Shown here: in pieces, positions 40,653 to 49,722 of the stretch
Layout: every line of letters begins with the position of its first letter
Position numbering within the stretch: position 1 is the stretch's first letter
Source of the DNA: REEB95 sp963810055
GTDB taxonomy: Bacteria > Pseudomonadota > Alphaproteobacteria > ATCC43930 > CGMCC-115725
Assembly (NCBI GenBank): GCA_963810055.1
Contig: CAWEME010000003.1
Location: forward strand, 1-64,000
Direction: 5' to 3'
Length of the DNA stretch: 64,000 nucleotides
Position numbers and translations under genes: made by a program
Notes under the pieces: model-generated
Told to the model about the DNA's origin: nothing
Databases searched by the model: none
The model's input: the letters and a program-made list of their open reading frames with translations, nothing else

Positions 40653-41312
40653 TTATACCACGACCAGGCGGTCGACGAAAATGCCGGGCGTGACGATGGT
40701 TTCGGGGTCGAGCGTACCCAGCTCGACCACCTCCGATACCTGCGCCACGGTGAGCGAGGCGGCGGAGGCCATGATCGGATTGAAATTCCGCGCGGATTTC
40801 CGGTAGACCAGATTGCCCCAACGGTCGCCCTTGAGGCCGCGGATCAGCGCCACGTCGCCCTTGAGCGGCTTCTCCAGCACGTGCAACCGGCCGTCGATTT
40901 GCTTGGTCTCCTTGCCGGCGGAGAGCTTGGTTCCCGCCGCGGTCGGCGTATAGAAGCCGCCGATCCCCGCCGCCGCCGCGCGCATGCGCTCCGACAACGT
41001 GCCTTGCGGCACGAGTTCCAGCTCGATTTTGCCCGCCTTGTAGGCCGCTTCGAACACTTGCGCATCGGTGGTGCGCGGATAAGAGCAGATCACCTTCCTG
41101 ACGACACCGGCCAAAATCAGCGCGGCGATGCCGGTCTTGCCGGTGCCGGCGTTGTTGGCGACGATGGTGAGATCCTTCACCCCGAGAGTAATCAGAGCCT
41201 CGGTCAGTTCGATCGGCTCGCCCACCGAGCCGAAGCCGGCGACCAGCACGGTCGATCCGCTCTTGATCCCCGCCACCGCCGCGGCGAGGTTCTTCACCCG
41301 CTTGTCGATCAT
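40653..41312 (-). CDS. pcaI: 3-oxoadipate (3-oxoacid) CoA-transferase subunit A
   Basis: 219-residue alpha subunit. The pattern VKNLAAAVAGIKSGSTVLVA, GFGSVGEPIELTEALI, LTIVANNAGTGKTGIAALIL and the C-terminal VVELGTLDPETIVTPGIFVD closely follows PcaI of pseudomonads. It lies one base downstream of the BKACE gene, so the three genes BKACE-pcaI-pcaJ form one minus-strand operon, with phaZ just upstream. Confidence 0.9.
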   Translation of the reverse strand: MIDKRVKNLAAAVAGIKSGSTVLVAGFGSVGEPIELTEALITLGVKDLTIVANNAGTGKTGIAALILAGVVRKVICSYPRTTDAQVFEAAYKAGKIELELVPQGTLSERMRAAAAGIGGFYTPTAAGTKLSAGKETKQIDGRLHVLEKPLKGDVALIRGLKGDRWGNLVYRKSARNFNPIMASAASLTVAQVSEVVELGTLDPETIVTPGIFVDRLVVV

Positions 41313-41313
41313 G

Positions 41314-42249
41314 TCAGAAGGTTACCCGGTCGCCGCCCTTGAGCGACAGCATCTCGCGCGCCTCCTTGGCCGAGGCGATTTCGAGCGACAGGTTTTCCAG
41401 GATGAGACGGATCCGCCGCACCTGCTCCGCGTTCGATTGGGCGAGCTTGCCCTTGCCGATATAGAGCGAATCCTCGAGACCGACGCGGACATTGCCGCCC
41501 ATGATCGCGCCCATGGTGATGAGCGGCAGCTGGTGGCGGCCCGCCGCCAGGATCGACCAGTAGAACTGGTCGCCGAACAGCTTGTCGGCGATGCGTTTCA
41601 TATGACTCAGATTGTCGGGATCGGCGCCGATGCCGCCCAATATGCCGAAGATGGTCTGGACGAAGAGCGGCGGCTTGACCAGCTTGCGGTCGAGGAAATG
41701 GGCGAGCGTGTAGAGATGGCCGACGTCGTAGCATTCGAATTCGAAGCGCGTGCCGTGGCCTTCGCCGAGATCCTTCAGGACGCGCTCGATGTCCTTGAAG
41801 GTGTTCTTGAAGATGAAGTCGCGCGTCATCTCCAGGTATTTCGGCTCCCAGTCGTATTTGAATTCCTTGTAGCGGTTGAGCATGGGATAGAGCCCGAAAT
41901 TCATCGAGCCCATGTTGAGCGAGCACATCTCGGGCGACGCCTTCATCGGCGCCGCCAGGCGCTCCTCCACCGTCATGTTGTGGCCGCCGCCGGTGGTGAT
42001 GTTGATGACCGCGTCGCAGGCCTGCTTGATGCGGGGCAGGAATTGCATGAACACGGCGGGATCGGGCGTCGGCCGCCCGTCCTTGGGATCGCGGGCGTGG
42101 AGATGGAGAATGGCGGCGCCGGCCTCGGCCGCCTCGATCGCCTGCTTCGCCACCTCGTCCGGCGTCAGCGGCAGATGCGGGCTCATGGTCGGCGTGTGGA
42201 TCGACCCCGTTACCGCGCAGGTGATGATGACCTTGCCCGAACGCGCCAT
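41314..42249 (-). CDS. Beta-keto acid cleavage enzyme (BKACE, DUF849)
   Basis: 311-residue zinc-dependent TIM-barrel enzyme. BKACEs join a beta-keto acid with acetyl-CoA and release acetoacetate plus a new acyl-CoA; characterised members act in lysine fermentation (Kce) and carnitine breakdown. Zinc ligands are visible in AGAAILHLHARDPKDGRP (two His). INITTGGGHNMTVEERL, SLNMGSMNFGLYP and FECYDVGHLYTLAHFLDR are further blocks. The keto-acid substrate is unknown. The co-transcribed CoA transferase is the natural acceptor of the acetoacetate product. Confidence 0.9.
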   Translation of the reverse strand: MARSGKVIITCAVTGSIHTPTMSPHLPLTPDEVAKQAIEAAEAGAAILHLHARDPKDGRPTPDPAVFMQFLPRIKQACDAVINITTGGGHNMTVEERLAAPMKASPEMCSLNMGSMNFGLYPMLNRYKEFKYDWEPKYLEMTRDFIFKNTFKDIERVLKDLGEGHGTRFEFECYDVGHLYTLAHFLDRKLVKPPLFVQTIFGILGGIGADPDNLSHMKRIADKLFGDQFYWSILAAGRHQLPLITMGAIMGGNVRVGLEDSLYIGKGKLAQSNAEQVRRIRLILENLSLEIASAKEAREMLSLKGGDRVTF

Positions 42250-42298
42250 GAATCCCTCCCCGCCGGCCCCGTCTTTGAGAGGGCCTTATCTTTTATAT

Positions 42299-43520
42299 CT
42301 AGTCGTTGGCGTGGATGAAATCCCGCAATTGCGGATAGATCTCCTCGCGCCAGCGCCGCCCGTTGAACACGCCGTAGTGGCCGACCTTGGGCTGGACATG
42401 GCGCCGCTTCCTGCGCGATTTCAGCCCGGTGAGCAATTCGTGCGCGGCCGATGTTTGACCAACCGCGCAAATGTCGTCGTTCTCGCCCTCGACGGTCAAG
42501 AGCGCGGTGCGCGCGATCGCCTTGGGCTCCACCTTCCGCCCGCGCGAGACGAACCGGCCCAGCGGCAAGGCATGATCCTGGAACACGCGTTTCACCGTTT
42601 GCAGATAGAAATCGGCCGACAAATCCATGACCGACATGTATTCGTCGTAGAATTTCTTGGTGGCAGCCGGCGCTTTCGCCATCGCCTTCGACCAGGTGAC
42701 GGAACAGATCGACATGGGCGGTGACGTGGTGGTCGAAATTCATGGTCATGAACCCGGCCAATTGGACGAAACCGGGATAGACCCTGCGGAAGGCGCCGGG
42801 ATAGCGCGCCGGCACCGTGGCGATGACGTTGCGCTCGAACCATTCGAGCGAGCGCGTGGTGGCAAGCCGGTTGACGGAAGTAGGATTGACGCGGGTATCG
42901 ATCGGTCCACCCATCAGGGTCATGCTTCGGGGCTGGGCGGGGTCGCGCTCCGCCGCCATCAGCGCCACCGCCGCCAGCACCGGCACCGAGGGCTGGCACA
43001 CCGCGATGACGTGCAAATCGGGCGCGAGCTCCCGCATGAATGCGATCATCAGATCGATGTGATCGTCCAAGTCGAAGCGGCCATAGAGCATCGGTACTTT
43101 GCGCGCATTGGTCCAATCCGTGATGTAGACGTCATGGTGCTGGAGCAGCGTTTCCACGGTCCCGCGCAGCAACGTGGCGAAATGGCCCGAGAGCGGCGCC
43201 ACCACCAGGATGCGCGGCCCCGGATGCTTGACGTTCTCCTTTTTGAAGTGGAGCAGCGTGCAAAAGGGATGGCGCGCCACCACCGTTTCGCGGACATCCA
43301 CGGTCTTGTCGGCTATCTCGACGCTCTTGATGCCGAAGTCCGGGCGTTCGTGCCCCATGCCGGCGCGCGCCACCATCTCGCAGGCGGCGGCGGCGCTGCG
43401 CACCATCGGATGATAGGCGAAAAGCGGCCAGGGCTGTGACAGCAGCCCGCGCGCGGTTTGCGCCAGAAAACGGAGCGGGGCCAAGGCGTCGCTTTGCGCC
43501 TGATAGGTCTCGTACAGCAC
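42299..43520 (-). CDS. phaZ: Intracellular polyhydroxybutyrate depolymerase, one frameshift
   Basis: About 407 codons, interrupted once near 42653-42655 (AAA/TTT run): the upstream part reaches LFRHLVEGDGESAGCHQ, and the next frame continues KFYDEYMSVMDLSADFYLQT. PhaZ cuts stored poly-3-hydroxybutyrate to 3-hydroxybutyrate units. Marks: MLYETYQAQSDALAPLRFLA, VVAPLSGHFATLLRGTVETL, HDVYITDWTNARKVP, the cysteine nucleophile motif VIAVCQPSVPVLAA and the C-terminal LLTVEGENDDIC with VGHYGVFNG (acid and His). A palindrome like a PhaR site lies 45 bp upstream. Confidence 0.88.
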
Positions 43521-43564
43521 GAACCGGGTCTAGTTCTCTCCGCTGTCCGGGTCAAGGAAACAAA

Positions 43565-43579
43565 TATTGCACTGCAATA
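43565..43579. promoter_or_regulatory. PhaR-like operator upstream of phaZ
   Basis: TATTGCACTGCAATA is a perfect 15-bp palindrome around a central C. TGC-N-GCA cores of this kind are recognised by PhaR repressors that sense PHB in alphaproteobacteria. It sits between phaZ (minus) and the PAS histidine kinase (plus). Confidence 0.6.
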
Positions 43580-43678
43580 AAGGGCCTTTTACTGCCCAAT
43601 TCGTGAGCATTCATGGCCCATTAACCGGATTACGCCAATTTGACACGGATATTAAGGCTGCGAGTCGAGATTCGATTG

Positions 43679-46075
43679 ATGAACGCAACGCCCAAGCGAG
43701 TGGGGCTCCCCGCCGAGCCGCTCACTTCTTCGAACGCGCCTGAAAGCGTGATCGAGGCACGGCTGGCCGCGGCCGAAGCCAAGCTCGCCGATGCCGAGGA
43801 AATTCTCGGCGATGCCTTGCAGAGTTCCTTGAGCTGGATCTGGGAATCCGACGAGAACCACTGCTTCATCCGCATCCTGGGACCGGTCGAGGCCGTCTTG
43901 GGAATCAAGCCGGAGATGCTGATCGGAAAAAAGGCCGACGATTTCTCGCGCGCCGCCCAGGATCCGAGCGTGCAAAATCACTTCAACACCATCCAGCAAC
44001 GCAAGCCCTATCGCGACGTCGTAACCTCGATCGACACGCCCAAGGGCATCCGTTTCATCAAGGCAAGCGGCAAGCCGCTTCACGACGCGAGCGGTAAATT
44101 CCTCGGCTACCGAGGCACCGGTTGCGACGTGACCGAGCAGGTGCAGAGCGAACGCCGCGCCAATGAAGCCAATCGCCGCTTCATGGAGGCGATCGAAAAC
44201 GTTCCGGCCAGCCTGATGCTGTGCGACCGCGAGGATCGCATCGTCTTCTGCAACAGCGCCACGCAGCGTTATTTCCCCACCGCCGCGCATCTGCTCGTCC
44301 CCGGCACCAAATACGAGGATCTGCTGCGCGCCCACGCCGCCAGCGGATTTGTCGCCGAGATCGGCAAGGATTTCGAGGGCTGGATCCAGCAGCGCATGCA
44401 AACCCACCGTTCCGGCAACACCAACTTCTCCCGCTCTTATAGCGACGGCCGTTGGAGTCAGATTATCGAACGCCGCACCTCGGAGGGCGGCATCATCGGC
44501 ATCCGCATGGATATCACCGAGCTCAAGAAGCGCGAAAAAGAGCGTAAATCCGCGCGATCCCAGCTCAGAGACGCCATCGAGACCATGCCGGCATCCCTCA
44601 TTCTCTATGATCGCGAGGAGAAGATTCTGCTCTGCAACCATCAGGCGGAGAAATTCTTCCCGGAAATCGCCGATCTTCTCGTACCTGGAATTACGATCGA
44701 AGAGCTGACCCGCGCGCGCTATCGCCGTCTCCGTCCGGAAGCATCGGCGGAAGAAATCGAGCAGTTGGTGCAGAAGCGGTTGCAGCAGTTCCGCAACCCC
44801 GGCGTCACCCCGCCCGATCAGCTCCCCGATGGCCGCTGGACCCAGGCCTTCGAGCGGCGCACCGCCGATGGCGGCACTGTATGCGTGCGCATCGACATCA
44901 CCGAGCTTAAGAAACGCGAAAAAGAGCTGCAGGAAGTCGCCGCGAAATTCCAGCGCAGCCAGGAGCATCTCGATCGCGCGCAGAGGATTTCTCGCACCGG
45001 CAGTGATGAGCGGAATCTGATCACCGGCGAGGGCGAATGGTCCGATACGACTTATGAGATCTTCGGTGTCAGCCGCGAGAGTTTCGTTCCGACTTACTCC
45101 AATTTCCTCAGCATAGTTCATCCCGACGACCGGCACATCTGTCTTGAGGCGCGCCAGGACATCGATGCGGGCAAGGCCCTCAAGTCCTATGAATACCGGA
45201 TCATCCGCCCCGATGGCCAAGTGCGCACCATCTACCGCGAAACCGTCGTGAAATACGACGAGCATGGCAAACCCGTGGGCTATACCGGCACGCTTCGCGA
45301 TGTCACGGAACTGCGCGTGGCCGAGGAAGCGGTCAGGCAGAAGACGCGCGAGATTGAGGAGCGCGCCGTTGAACTGCAACGTTCCAATGCGGAGCTCGAG
45401 CAGTTCGCCTATGTCGCCTCGCACGATCTGCAGGAGCCGCTTCGCATGGTGGCGAGCTATTGCCAGCTGTTGCAGCGCCGCTACAAGGACAAGCTCGACA
45501 ACGACGCCAATGAGTTCATCGGCTTCGCCGTCGAAGGCGCCAACCGCATGCAGCGCCTCATCAACGATCTGCTGGGTTATTCGCGCGTCGGCCGCAAGGG
45601 CGGCAACCCGGAGAATATCCAGGCCGCCGACGCGCTGAAGACCGCGCTCGCCAATTTGCAGGGCGCAATATCCGAAAGCGGCGCCAAGATCGAGTTCGAC
45701 GCATTGCCCGCGATCCACGCCGACCGTACCCAGATCTCCCAATTGTTCCAGAACCTGATCGGCAATTCGATCAAGTTCCGGCGCGGCGGCGAAAGCCCCC
45801 TCATCCGCATCTCGGCCGTGCCCGAGGGCGGATTCTGGCACTTCACGATCGAGGACAACGGCATCGGCATCGAGAAGGAATATCTCGACCGCGTATTCCT
45901 GATCTTCCAGCGCCTGCACGAGCGCAACAAGTATCCCGGCACCGGCATCGGTCTCGCCATTGCCAAGAAGGTGATCGAGCACCACGGCGGCCGTATCTGG
46001 ATCGAGTCCACGCCCGGCCAGGGCAGCAAGTTCAACTTCACTTTGCCGACAGCTTCCAAAACGGAGAAAGTCTGA
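43679..46075 (+). CDS. Soluble PAS-domain sensor histidine kinase
   Basis: 798 residues, no membrane helix. Domains: PAS about 45-165, two similar PAS domains with an LMLCDRE/LILYDRE core (about 180-300 and 315-430), each followed by DITELKKREKE; a PAC-type PAS (about 445-570, HPDDRHICLEARQ, GYTGTLRDVTEL); a short coiled coil; HisKA with the phospho-accepting His582 in VASHDLQEPLRMVASY; HATPase with NLIGNSIKFRRG, EDNGIGIEKEY and GTGIGLAIAKKV. The ASHDLQEPLR box is the phytochrome/Cph1 type. The middle PAS pair looks like a tandem duplication. ATG 43679 is preferred; the stop overlaps the next ATG (TGATG). Confidence 0.88.
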   Translation: MNATPKRVGLPAEPLTSSNAPESVIEARLAAAEAKLADAEEILGDALQSSLSWIWESDENHCFIRILGPVEAVLGIKPEMLIGKKADDFSRAAQDPSVQNHFNTIQQRKPYRDVVTSIDTPKGIRFIKASGKPLHDASGKFLGYRGTGCDVTEQVQSERRANEANRRFMEAIENVPASLMLCDREDRIVFCNSATQRYFPTAAHLLVPGTKYEDLLRAHAASGFVAEIGKDFEGWIQQRMQTHRSGNTNFSRSYSDGRWSQIIERRTSEGGIIGIRMDITELKKREKERKSARSQLRDAIETMPASLILYDREEKILLCNHQAEKFFPEIADLLVPGITIEELTRARYRRLRPEASAEEIEQLVQKRLQQFRNPGVTPPDQLPDGRWTQAFERRTADGGTVCVRIDITELKKREKELQEVAAKFQRSQEHLDRAQRISRTGSDERNLITGEGEWSDTTYEIFGVSRESFVPTYSNFLSIVHPDDRHICLEARQDIDAGKALKSYEYRIIRPDGQVRTIYRETVVKYDEHGKPVGYTGTLRDVTELRVAEEAVRQKTREIEERAVELQRSNAELEQFAYVASHDLQEPLRMVASYCQLLQRRYKDKLDNDANEFIGFAVEGANRMQRLINDLLGYSRVGRKGGNPENIQAADALKTALANLQGAISESGAKIEFDALPAIHADRTQISQLFQNLIGNSIKFRRGGESPLIRISAVPEGGFWHFTIEDNGIGIEKEYLDRVFLIFQRLHERNKYPGTGIGLAIAKKVIEHHGGRIWIESTPGQGSKFNFTLPTASKTEKV

Positions 46076-46542
46076 TGCACGACGTCATTCATAGCCGCCC
46101 CATCGAGATTCTGCTGGTCGAGGACAACCCCGGCGATGCGCGCCTGACGCAAGAGGCGTTGCGCGAGGGCAAGATCCGCAACAATCTTCACCATGTGAAG
46201 GACGGCGTCGAAGCGCTGGCCTTCCTCAAGCGCGAGGGCGCCTACGTCAAGGTGCCGACGCCGGATCTGATCCTGCTCGACCTTAACCTGCCCCGCAAGG
46301 ACGGGCGTCAGGTACTGGGCGAAATGAAGGAGGATCCGCGGCTCCGTCTTATCCCGGTGGTGGTGCTCACCACCTCGGAGGCCGAGAAGGACATCGTCAA
46401 GAGCTACGAGCTGCACGCCAATTGCTACATCACCAAGCCGGTCGATCTCGAGAAGTTCATAGAGATCGTCCGCGCCATCGAGAGTTTCTGGCTGGCGGTG
46501 GTGACTCTGCCAAGCCACAATCCGCAGCTCGCCGCGTTCTAA
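46075..46542 (+). CDS. Single-domain response regulator, Rcp1-like
   Basis: 155-residue receiver domain with no output domain. Acidic pocket and phospho-acceptor: ILLVEDNPGDARLTQEAL and LILLDLNLPRKDGRQVL; the switch Thr is in VVVLTTSEAEKDIV and the Lys in CYITKPVDLEKFI. The long loop with the NPGDARLT motif is typical of Rcp1, partner of cyanobacterial phytochrome Cph1. The one-base overlap with the kinase gene argues that the kinase is its cognate donor. Confidence 0.92.
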   Translation: MHDVIHSRPIEILLVEDNPGDARLTQEALREGKIRNNLHHVKDGVEALAFLKREGAYVKVPTPDLILLDLNLPRKDGRQVLGEMKEDPRLRLIPVVVLTTSEAEKDIVKSYELHANCYITKPVDLEKFIEIVRAIESFWLAVVTLPSHNPQLAAF

Positions 46543-46583
46543 GGCAAGTCGAGGGATTTCGTCAGGTGCTGAGCAAGGCGAAC

Positions 46584-47780
46584 ATGGCCTCCACGGCCGT
46601 CCTGCGCATCCTCCTGATCGAGGACAACCCGGGCGATGCGCGGCTGACGACCGAGCTTTTGCGCGAGGCCGGTGTGCTTACCTTCGAATGCGTCTGCGCC
46701 GATAGCCTGGAGCGCGGCCTCATTCTGCTGCTCGAGCAGGAATTCCAGATCGTCCTGGCCGATTTGTCGCTGGGCGACGCCAGCGGCATCGAAGTCGTCA
46801 AGCGGCTGCACGAACGGCATCCCACATTGCCGATGATCGTGCTGAGCGGCCTCGAGGACGAGACCGTGGCCGTGAACGCGCTGCACGAAGGCGCGCAGGA
46901 TTACCTGGTCAAGGGTCAAGGCGACGGCCACCTCATCAGCCGAGCGATCCGCTATGCCATGGAGCGCAAACGCGCGGAGGCGCAATTGATCGAAGCCAAG
47001 AACAGCGCCGAATCGGCGAACCGGGCTAAGTCGGAATTCCTCGCGAATATGAGCCATGAGCTGCGCACGCCCTTGAACGCCATCATCGGCTTCTCCGAAA
47101 TATTGCGGCAAGAAGGCCTCGGGCCTTTGGGCCACGCTTCTTACCGCGACTATGTGCGCGACGTGCATGAGAGCGGCGTCCATCTGTTGAAGATCATCAA
47201 CGACATCCTCGATCTGTCGAAGATCGAGGTCGGCCGCCTTACTCTCGATGAAGTGCCCATCGACGTGAGGGATACCGTCGAATCCTGTCTCAGGATCGTG
47301 CGCGAGCGAGCCGCCAATGCCGGGCTCGATCTGATCGTGGATTTCGCCCCCGATCTGCCGACGCTCAACGCCGACGAGCGCATGGTCAAGCAGGTGCTGC
47401 TGAACCTGCTCTCCAACGCCATCAAGTTTACGCCCAAGGGCTCGGTGCGCGTCGTGGCGGGCGTGGCCCTGGATGACGGCGTCTATATTTCCGTCGTCGA
47501 TACCGGCATCGGCATAGCGGCCGAGGATATCGAGAAGGCGCTTTTGCCCTTCGTCCAGATCGACAGCACGTTGCAGCGCAAATACGACGGCACCGGCCTG
47601 GGGTTGCCGCTCGCGCGTTCGATGACCGAACATCACGGCGGCAGCTTCGAGATCAAAAGCACACTGGGTGAAGGAACCACCATCACGGTGCGCTTCCCGC
47701 CCGAGCGTTCACTCCGCACTCCGGCCGAAACCGCGCTCAGGGCCGCCGGTAGATCATCGCCTAGAGCAATATCGGTCTGA
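46584..47780 (+). CDS. Receiver-histidine kinase hybrid
   Basis: 398 residues. The N-terminal receiver (about 5-125) has LLIEDNPGDARLTTELLREA, the acceptor Asp in IVLADLSLGDASG and QDYLVKGQGDG. It is joined by a coiled coil to HisKA (His in NMSHELRTPLNAIIGFSEIL) and HATPase (NLLSNAIKFTPKG, VDTGIGIAAED, GTGLGLPLARSM). The receiver is a near relative of the preceding single-domain regulator. There is no sensory or DNA-binding domain, so it probably relays signals from the first kinase. Its last codons and stop lie inside the 105-bp repeat element that follows. Confidence 0.9.
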   Translation: MASTAVLRILLIEDNPGDARLTTELLREAGVLTFECVCADSLERGLILLLEQEFQIVLADLSLGDASGIEVVKRLHERHPTLPMIVLSGLEDETVAVNALHEGAQDYLVKGQGDGHLISRAIRYAMERKRAEAQLIEAKNSAESANRAKSEFLANMSHELRTPLNAIIGFSEILRQEGLGPLGHASYRDYVRDVHESGVHLLKIINDILDLSKIEVGRLTLDEVPIDVRDTVESCLRIVRERAANAGLDLIVDFAPDLPTLNADERMVKQVLLNLLSNAIKFTPKGSVRVVAGVALDDGVYISVVDTGIGIAAEDIEKALLPFVQIDSTLQRKYDGTGLGLPLARSMTEHHGGSFEIKSTLGEGTTITVRFPPERSLRTPAETALRAAGRSSPRAISV

Positions 47781-47865
47781 ATGGAATCGGTGATTCCATT
47801 CGACCGATGAAATTGCTCGCCAACCAACTGGTAGAGTGTGTTCGCCAAAGGCGATCACGCTCTAG
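47761..47865. repeat. 105-bp intergenic palindromic element with terminal inverted repeats
   Basis: The ends are a perfect 7-bp inverted repeat (CTAGAGC at 47761, GCTCTAG at 47859). Inside are two stem-loops: 47765-47788 with 47792-47817 (24/26 nt, loop of 3) and 47833-47846 with 47850-47863 (14 bp, loop AAA). It lies between two convergent genes and supplies the stop codon of both. The form suggests a MITE-like or RPE-like repeat; no second copy is in the window. Confidence 0.75.
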
Positions 47866-48641
47866 AACGTTCCCGGATAGGCCCCGCCATCGACCAGCAG
47901 ATTCTGGCCGGTGATGTAACCGGCCTCGGTGCTGCACAGGAAGGCGCAAGCCGATCCGAATTCCTCCGCCGTGCCGAAACGTCCCGCCGGCATTCCCGCC
48001 AAACGTTGCCGCCTCGCCTCTTCGACCGAGATCTTGGCGTTCTTGGCCATGGTCTCGATGTTCGACTTGAGCCGGTCGGTATCCATCGCGCCGGGCAGCA
48101 GATTGTTGATGGTGACGTTGTGGCGCACGGTTTTGCGCGACAACCCGGCGACGAATCCAGTCAGGCCGGTGCGCGCGCCGTTGGAAAGACCCAGAATATC
48201 GATCGGCGCCTTCACCGCGCTCGAGGTGATGTTGACGATGCGGCCGAAACGCCGCGCGATCATGCCGTCGAGGGTCGCCCGGATCAGCTCGATCGGCGTC
48301 AGCATGTTGGCGTCGAGCGCCTTGATCCAGATGTCGCGTGTCCAGTCGCGGAAATCGCCGGGCGGCGGGCCGCCCGCGTTGTTGATCAGGATATCGGGCG
48401 ACGGGCAAGCGGCCAGCGCCTGCTTCCGGCCCTCGGGGGTCGTGATGTCGCCCGCAACCGCCGTCACCTTGGCGCCGAACTTGGCGCGAAGCTCGGCCGC
48501 CGTCGCCTCGAGCGCGTCCCTGCCCCGCGCGGTGATGACGAGCTCGGCGCCCTCGCGCGCCAAGGCCGCGGCGCAACCCTTGCCAAGCCCCTTGCTCGCG
48601 GCGCAAACCAGCGCCGTCTTGCCCTTAAGGCCGAAATCCAT
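47862..48641 (-). CDS. SDR-family protein lacking the YxxxK catalytic pair
   Basis: 259-residue short-chain dehydrogenase fold. The cofactor motif is ALVCAASKGLGKGCAAAL, and DILINNAGGPPPGDF carries NNAG. The catalytic serine region is NITSSAVKAP, but where Tyr-x-x-x-Lys should stand (before the helix GLTGFVAGL) the sequence is LGLSNGARTGLTG, with Leu for Tyr and Asn for Lys. It may bind NAD(P) without ordinary SDR catalysis, or use other residues. The C-terminal GRFGTAEEFGSACAFLCS and ITGQNLLVDGGAYPG are normal. The stop codon is contributed by the repeat element. Confidence 0.85.
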   Translation of the reverse strand: MDFGLKGKTALVCAASKGLGKGCAAALAREGAELVITARGRDALEATAAELRAKFGAKVTAVAGDITTPEGRKQALAACPSPDILINNAGGPPPGDFRDWTRDIWIKALDANMLTPIELIRATLDGMIARRFGRIVNITSSAVKAPIDILGLSNGARTGLTGFVAGLSRKTVRHNVTINNLLPGAMDTDRLKSNIETMAKNAKISVEEARRQRLAGMPAGRFGTAEEFGSACAFLCSTEAGYITGQNLLVDGGAYPGTF

Positions 48642-48679
48642 GCCGCCCTCCGTCGTATTACCCTCGTCTGCCAGGGGTT

Positions 48680-49606
48680 CTACTTACCCGTGGCGCGCAG
48701 CGGCGGCAATGATTTGAGATAGACCGCGATGGCATGGCGGTCTTCCTGGGTGAGTTGGGATGTTCCGCCCACCACATCGAACATGCCGGAGTCCAGGTCT
48801 TCTAAATCCGGCGTCTTGCCGGTAAGCAGCGCGGTCTCGATGTCCGCGATGCTCCACTTGCCGATGCCGGTGGCATCGTCGGGCGTGATGTTTGGCGCTT
48901 TCTGGCGGTCGGGTCCCTGCGGATTGCCGGCGAAGGCATGGGCATGATCGAGCGCGCCCAGGAAATTGCGCGGCGTGTGGCATTCCTCGCAATGCACCAC
49001 CGCCTCGGCCAGATACCGGCCGCGGTTCCATTCCGCGTTTTGCCCGGCCACATGCGCCAACGGTCCTTCGCGGAAAAACATCAGGCGCCAGCCGAACAGC
49101 AGCGGCCGCCAGCCGAACGGGAATTTGACCTGGTGCGGCGTATTCGGCCGCACCACCGGAGGCTGCGCCATGAGGTAGGCGTAAAGATCGGCAATGTCGG
49201 CGTCGCTCATGCCGGTGAAGGAGGGATACGGAAACACCGGGAAAAGAAAATCGCCGTCATCGTCCCTGCCGTGGCGCAACGCGCGGCGGAAATCATCGAG
49301 CGTCCATTTGCCGATGCCGGTGCCTGGATCAGGCGTGATGTTCGGACTGTAAAAGGTGCCGAAGGGCGTCGCCAACGCCCGGCCGCCGGCCAGAGGCGCG
49401 CCCTTGTTCTTCTTGTCGGTGTGGCAGGAAACGCAATCGGCGGCGTTGAAAACATAGGCGCCGCGCGCGATGGCGGCTTGGTCGGCGGCCCTGGCAGCGG
49501 CGCCCATCGAGAGAGTAACCAGGAATAGGCCCGCGCACGCGGCGAGCAACACAATTGCGTTGGGAAGCGGTGCGGCCACAGCCGGCGGCAGCGAACAGCG
49601 CAGCAC
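48680..49606 (-). CDS. Diheme cytochrome c, dehydrogenase-subunit type
   Basis: About 308 residues with two heme-c sites: Cys58-x2-Cys61-His62 (NAADCVSCHTDKKNKG) and Cys206-x2-Cys209-His210 (VVHCEECHTPRNFLG), each followed by an NITPD axial-ligand region. This is the layout of membrane-dehydrogenase cytochrome subunits (alcohol or gluconate type) that pass electrons from periplasmic dehydrogenases. The signal segment is AIVLLAACAGLFLVTLSMGA. The GTG at 49606 is the only in-frame start, but a strong GGAGAGGG site sits before an ATG at 49619 in another frame, so an indel near the 5' end is possible. No catalytic partner is adjacent. Confidence 0.83.
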   Translation of the reverse strand: MLRCSLPPAVAAPLPNAIVLLAACAGLFLVTLSMGAAARAADQAAIARGAYVFNAADCVSCHTDKKNKGAPLAGGRALATPFGTFYSPNITPDPGTGIGKWTLDDFRRALRHGRDDDGDFLFPVFPYPSFTGMSDADIADLYAYLMAQPPVVRPNTPHQVKFPFGWRPLLFGWRLMFFREGPLAHVAGQNAEWNRGRYLAEAVVHCEECHTPRNFLGALDHAHAFAGNPQGPDRQKAPNITPDDATGIGKWSIADIETALLTGKTPDLEDLDSGMFDVVGGTSQLTQEDRHAIAVYLKSLPPLRATGK

Positions 49607-49722
49607 TAGATTTAATCATCCATCCCTCTCCGCCTCACGCCGGGCGGGGGATGATAGAAGCCGCGCACCGGGGCGCGAGAGTCACGATTGCGTGAGATTC
49701 ACCTCCCCTTCGCGCGTTTTAT

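Noticed and set aside
43652..45985. 777-codon minus-strand frame opposite the PAS kinase
   Set aside because: Same reason: the kinase motifs are on the plus strand; the shadow protein is low complexity.
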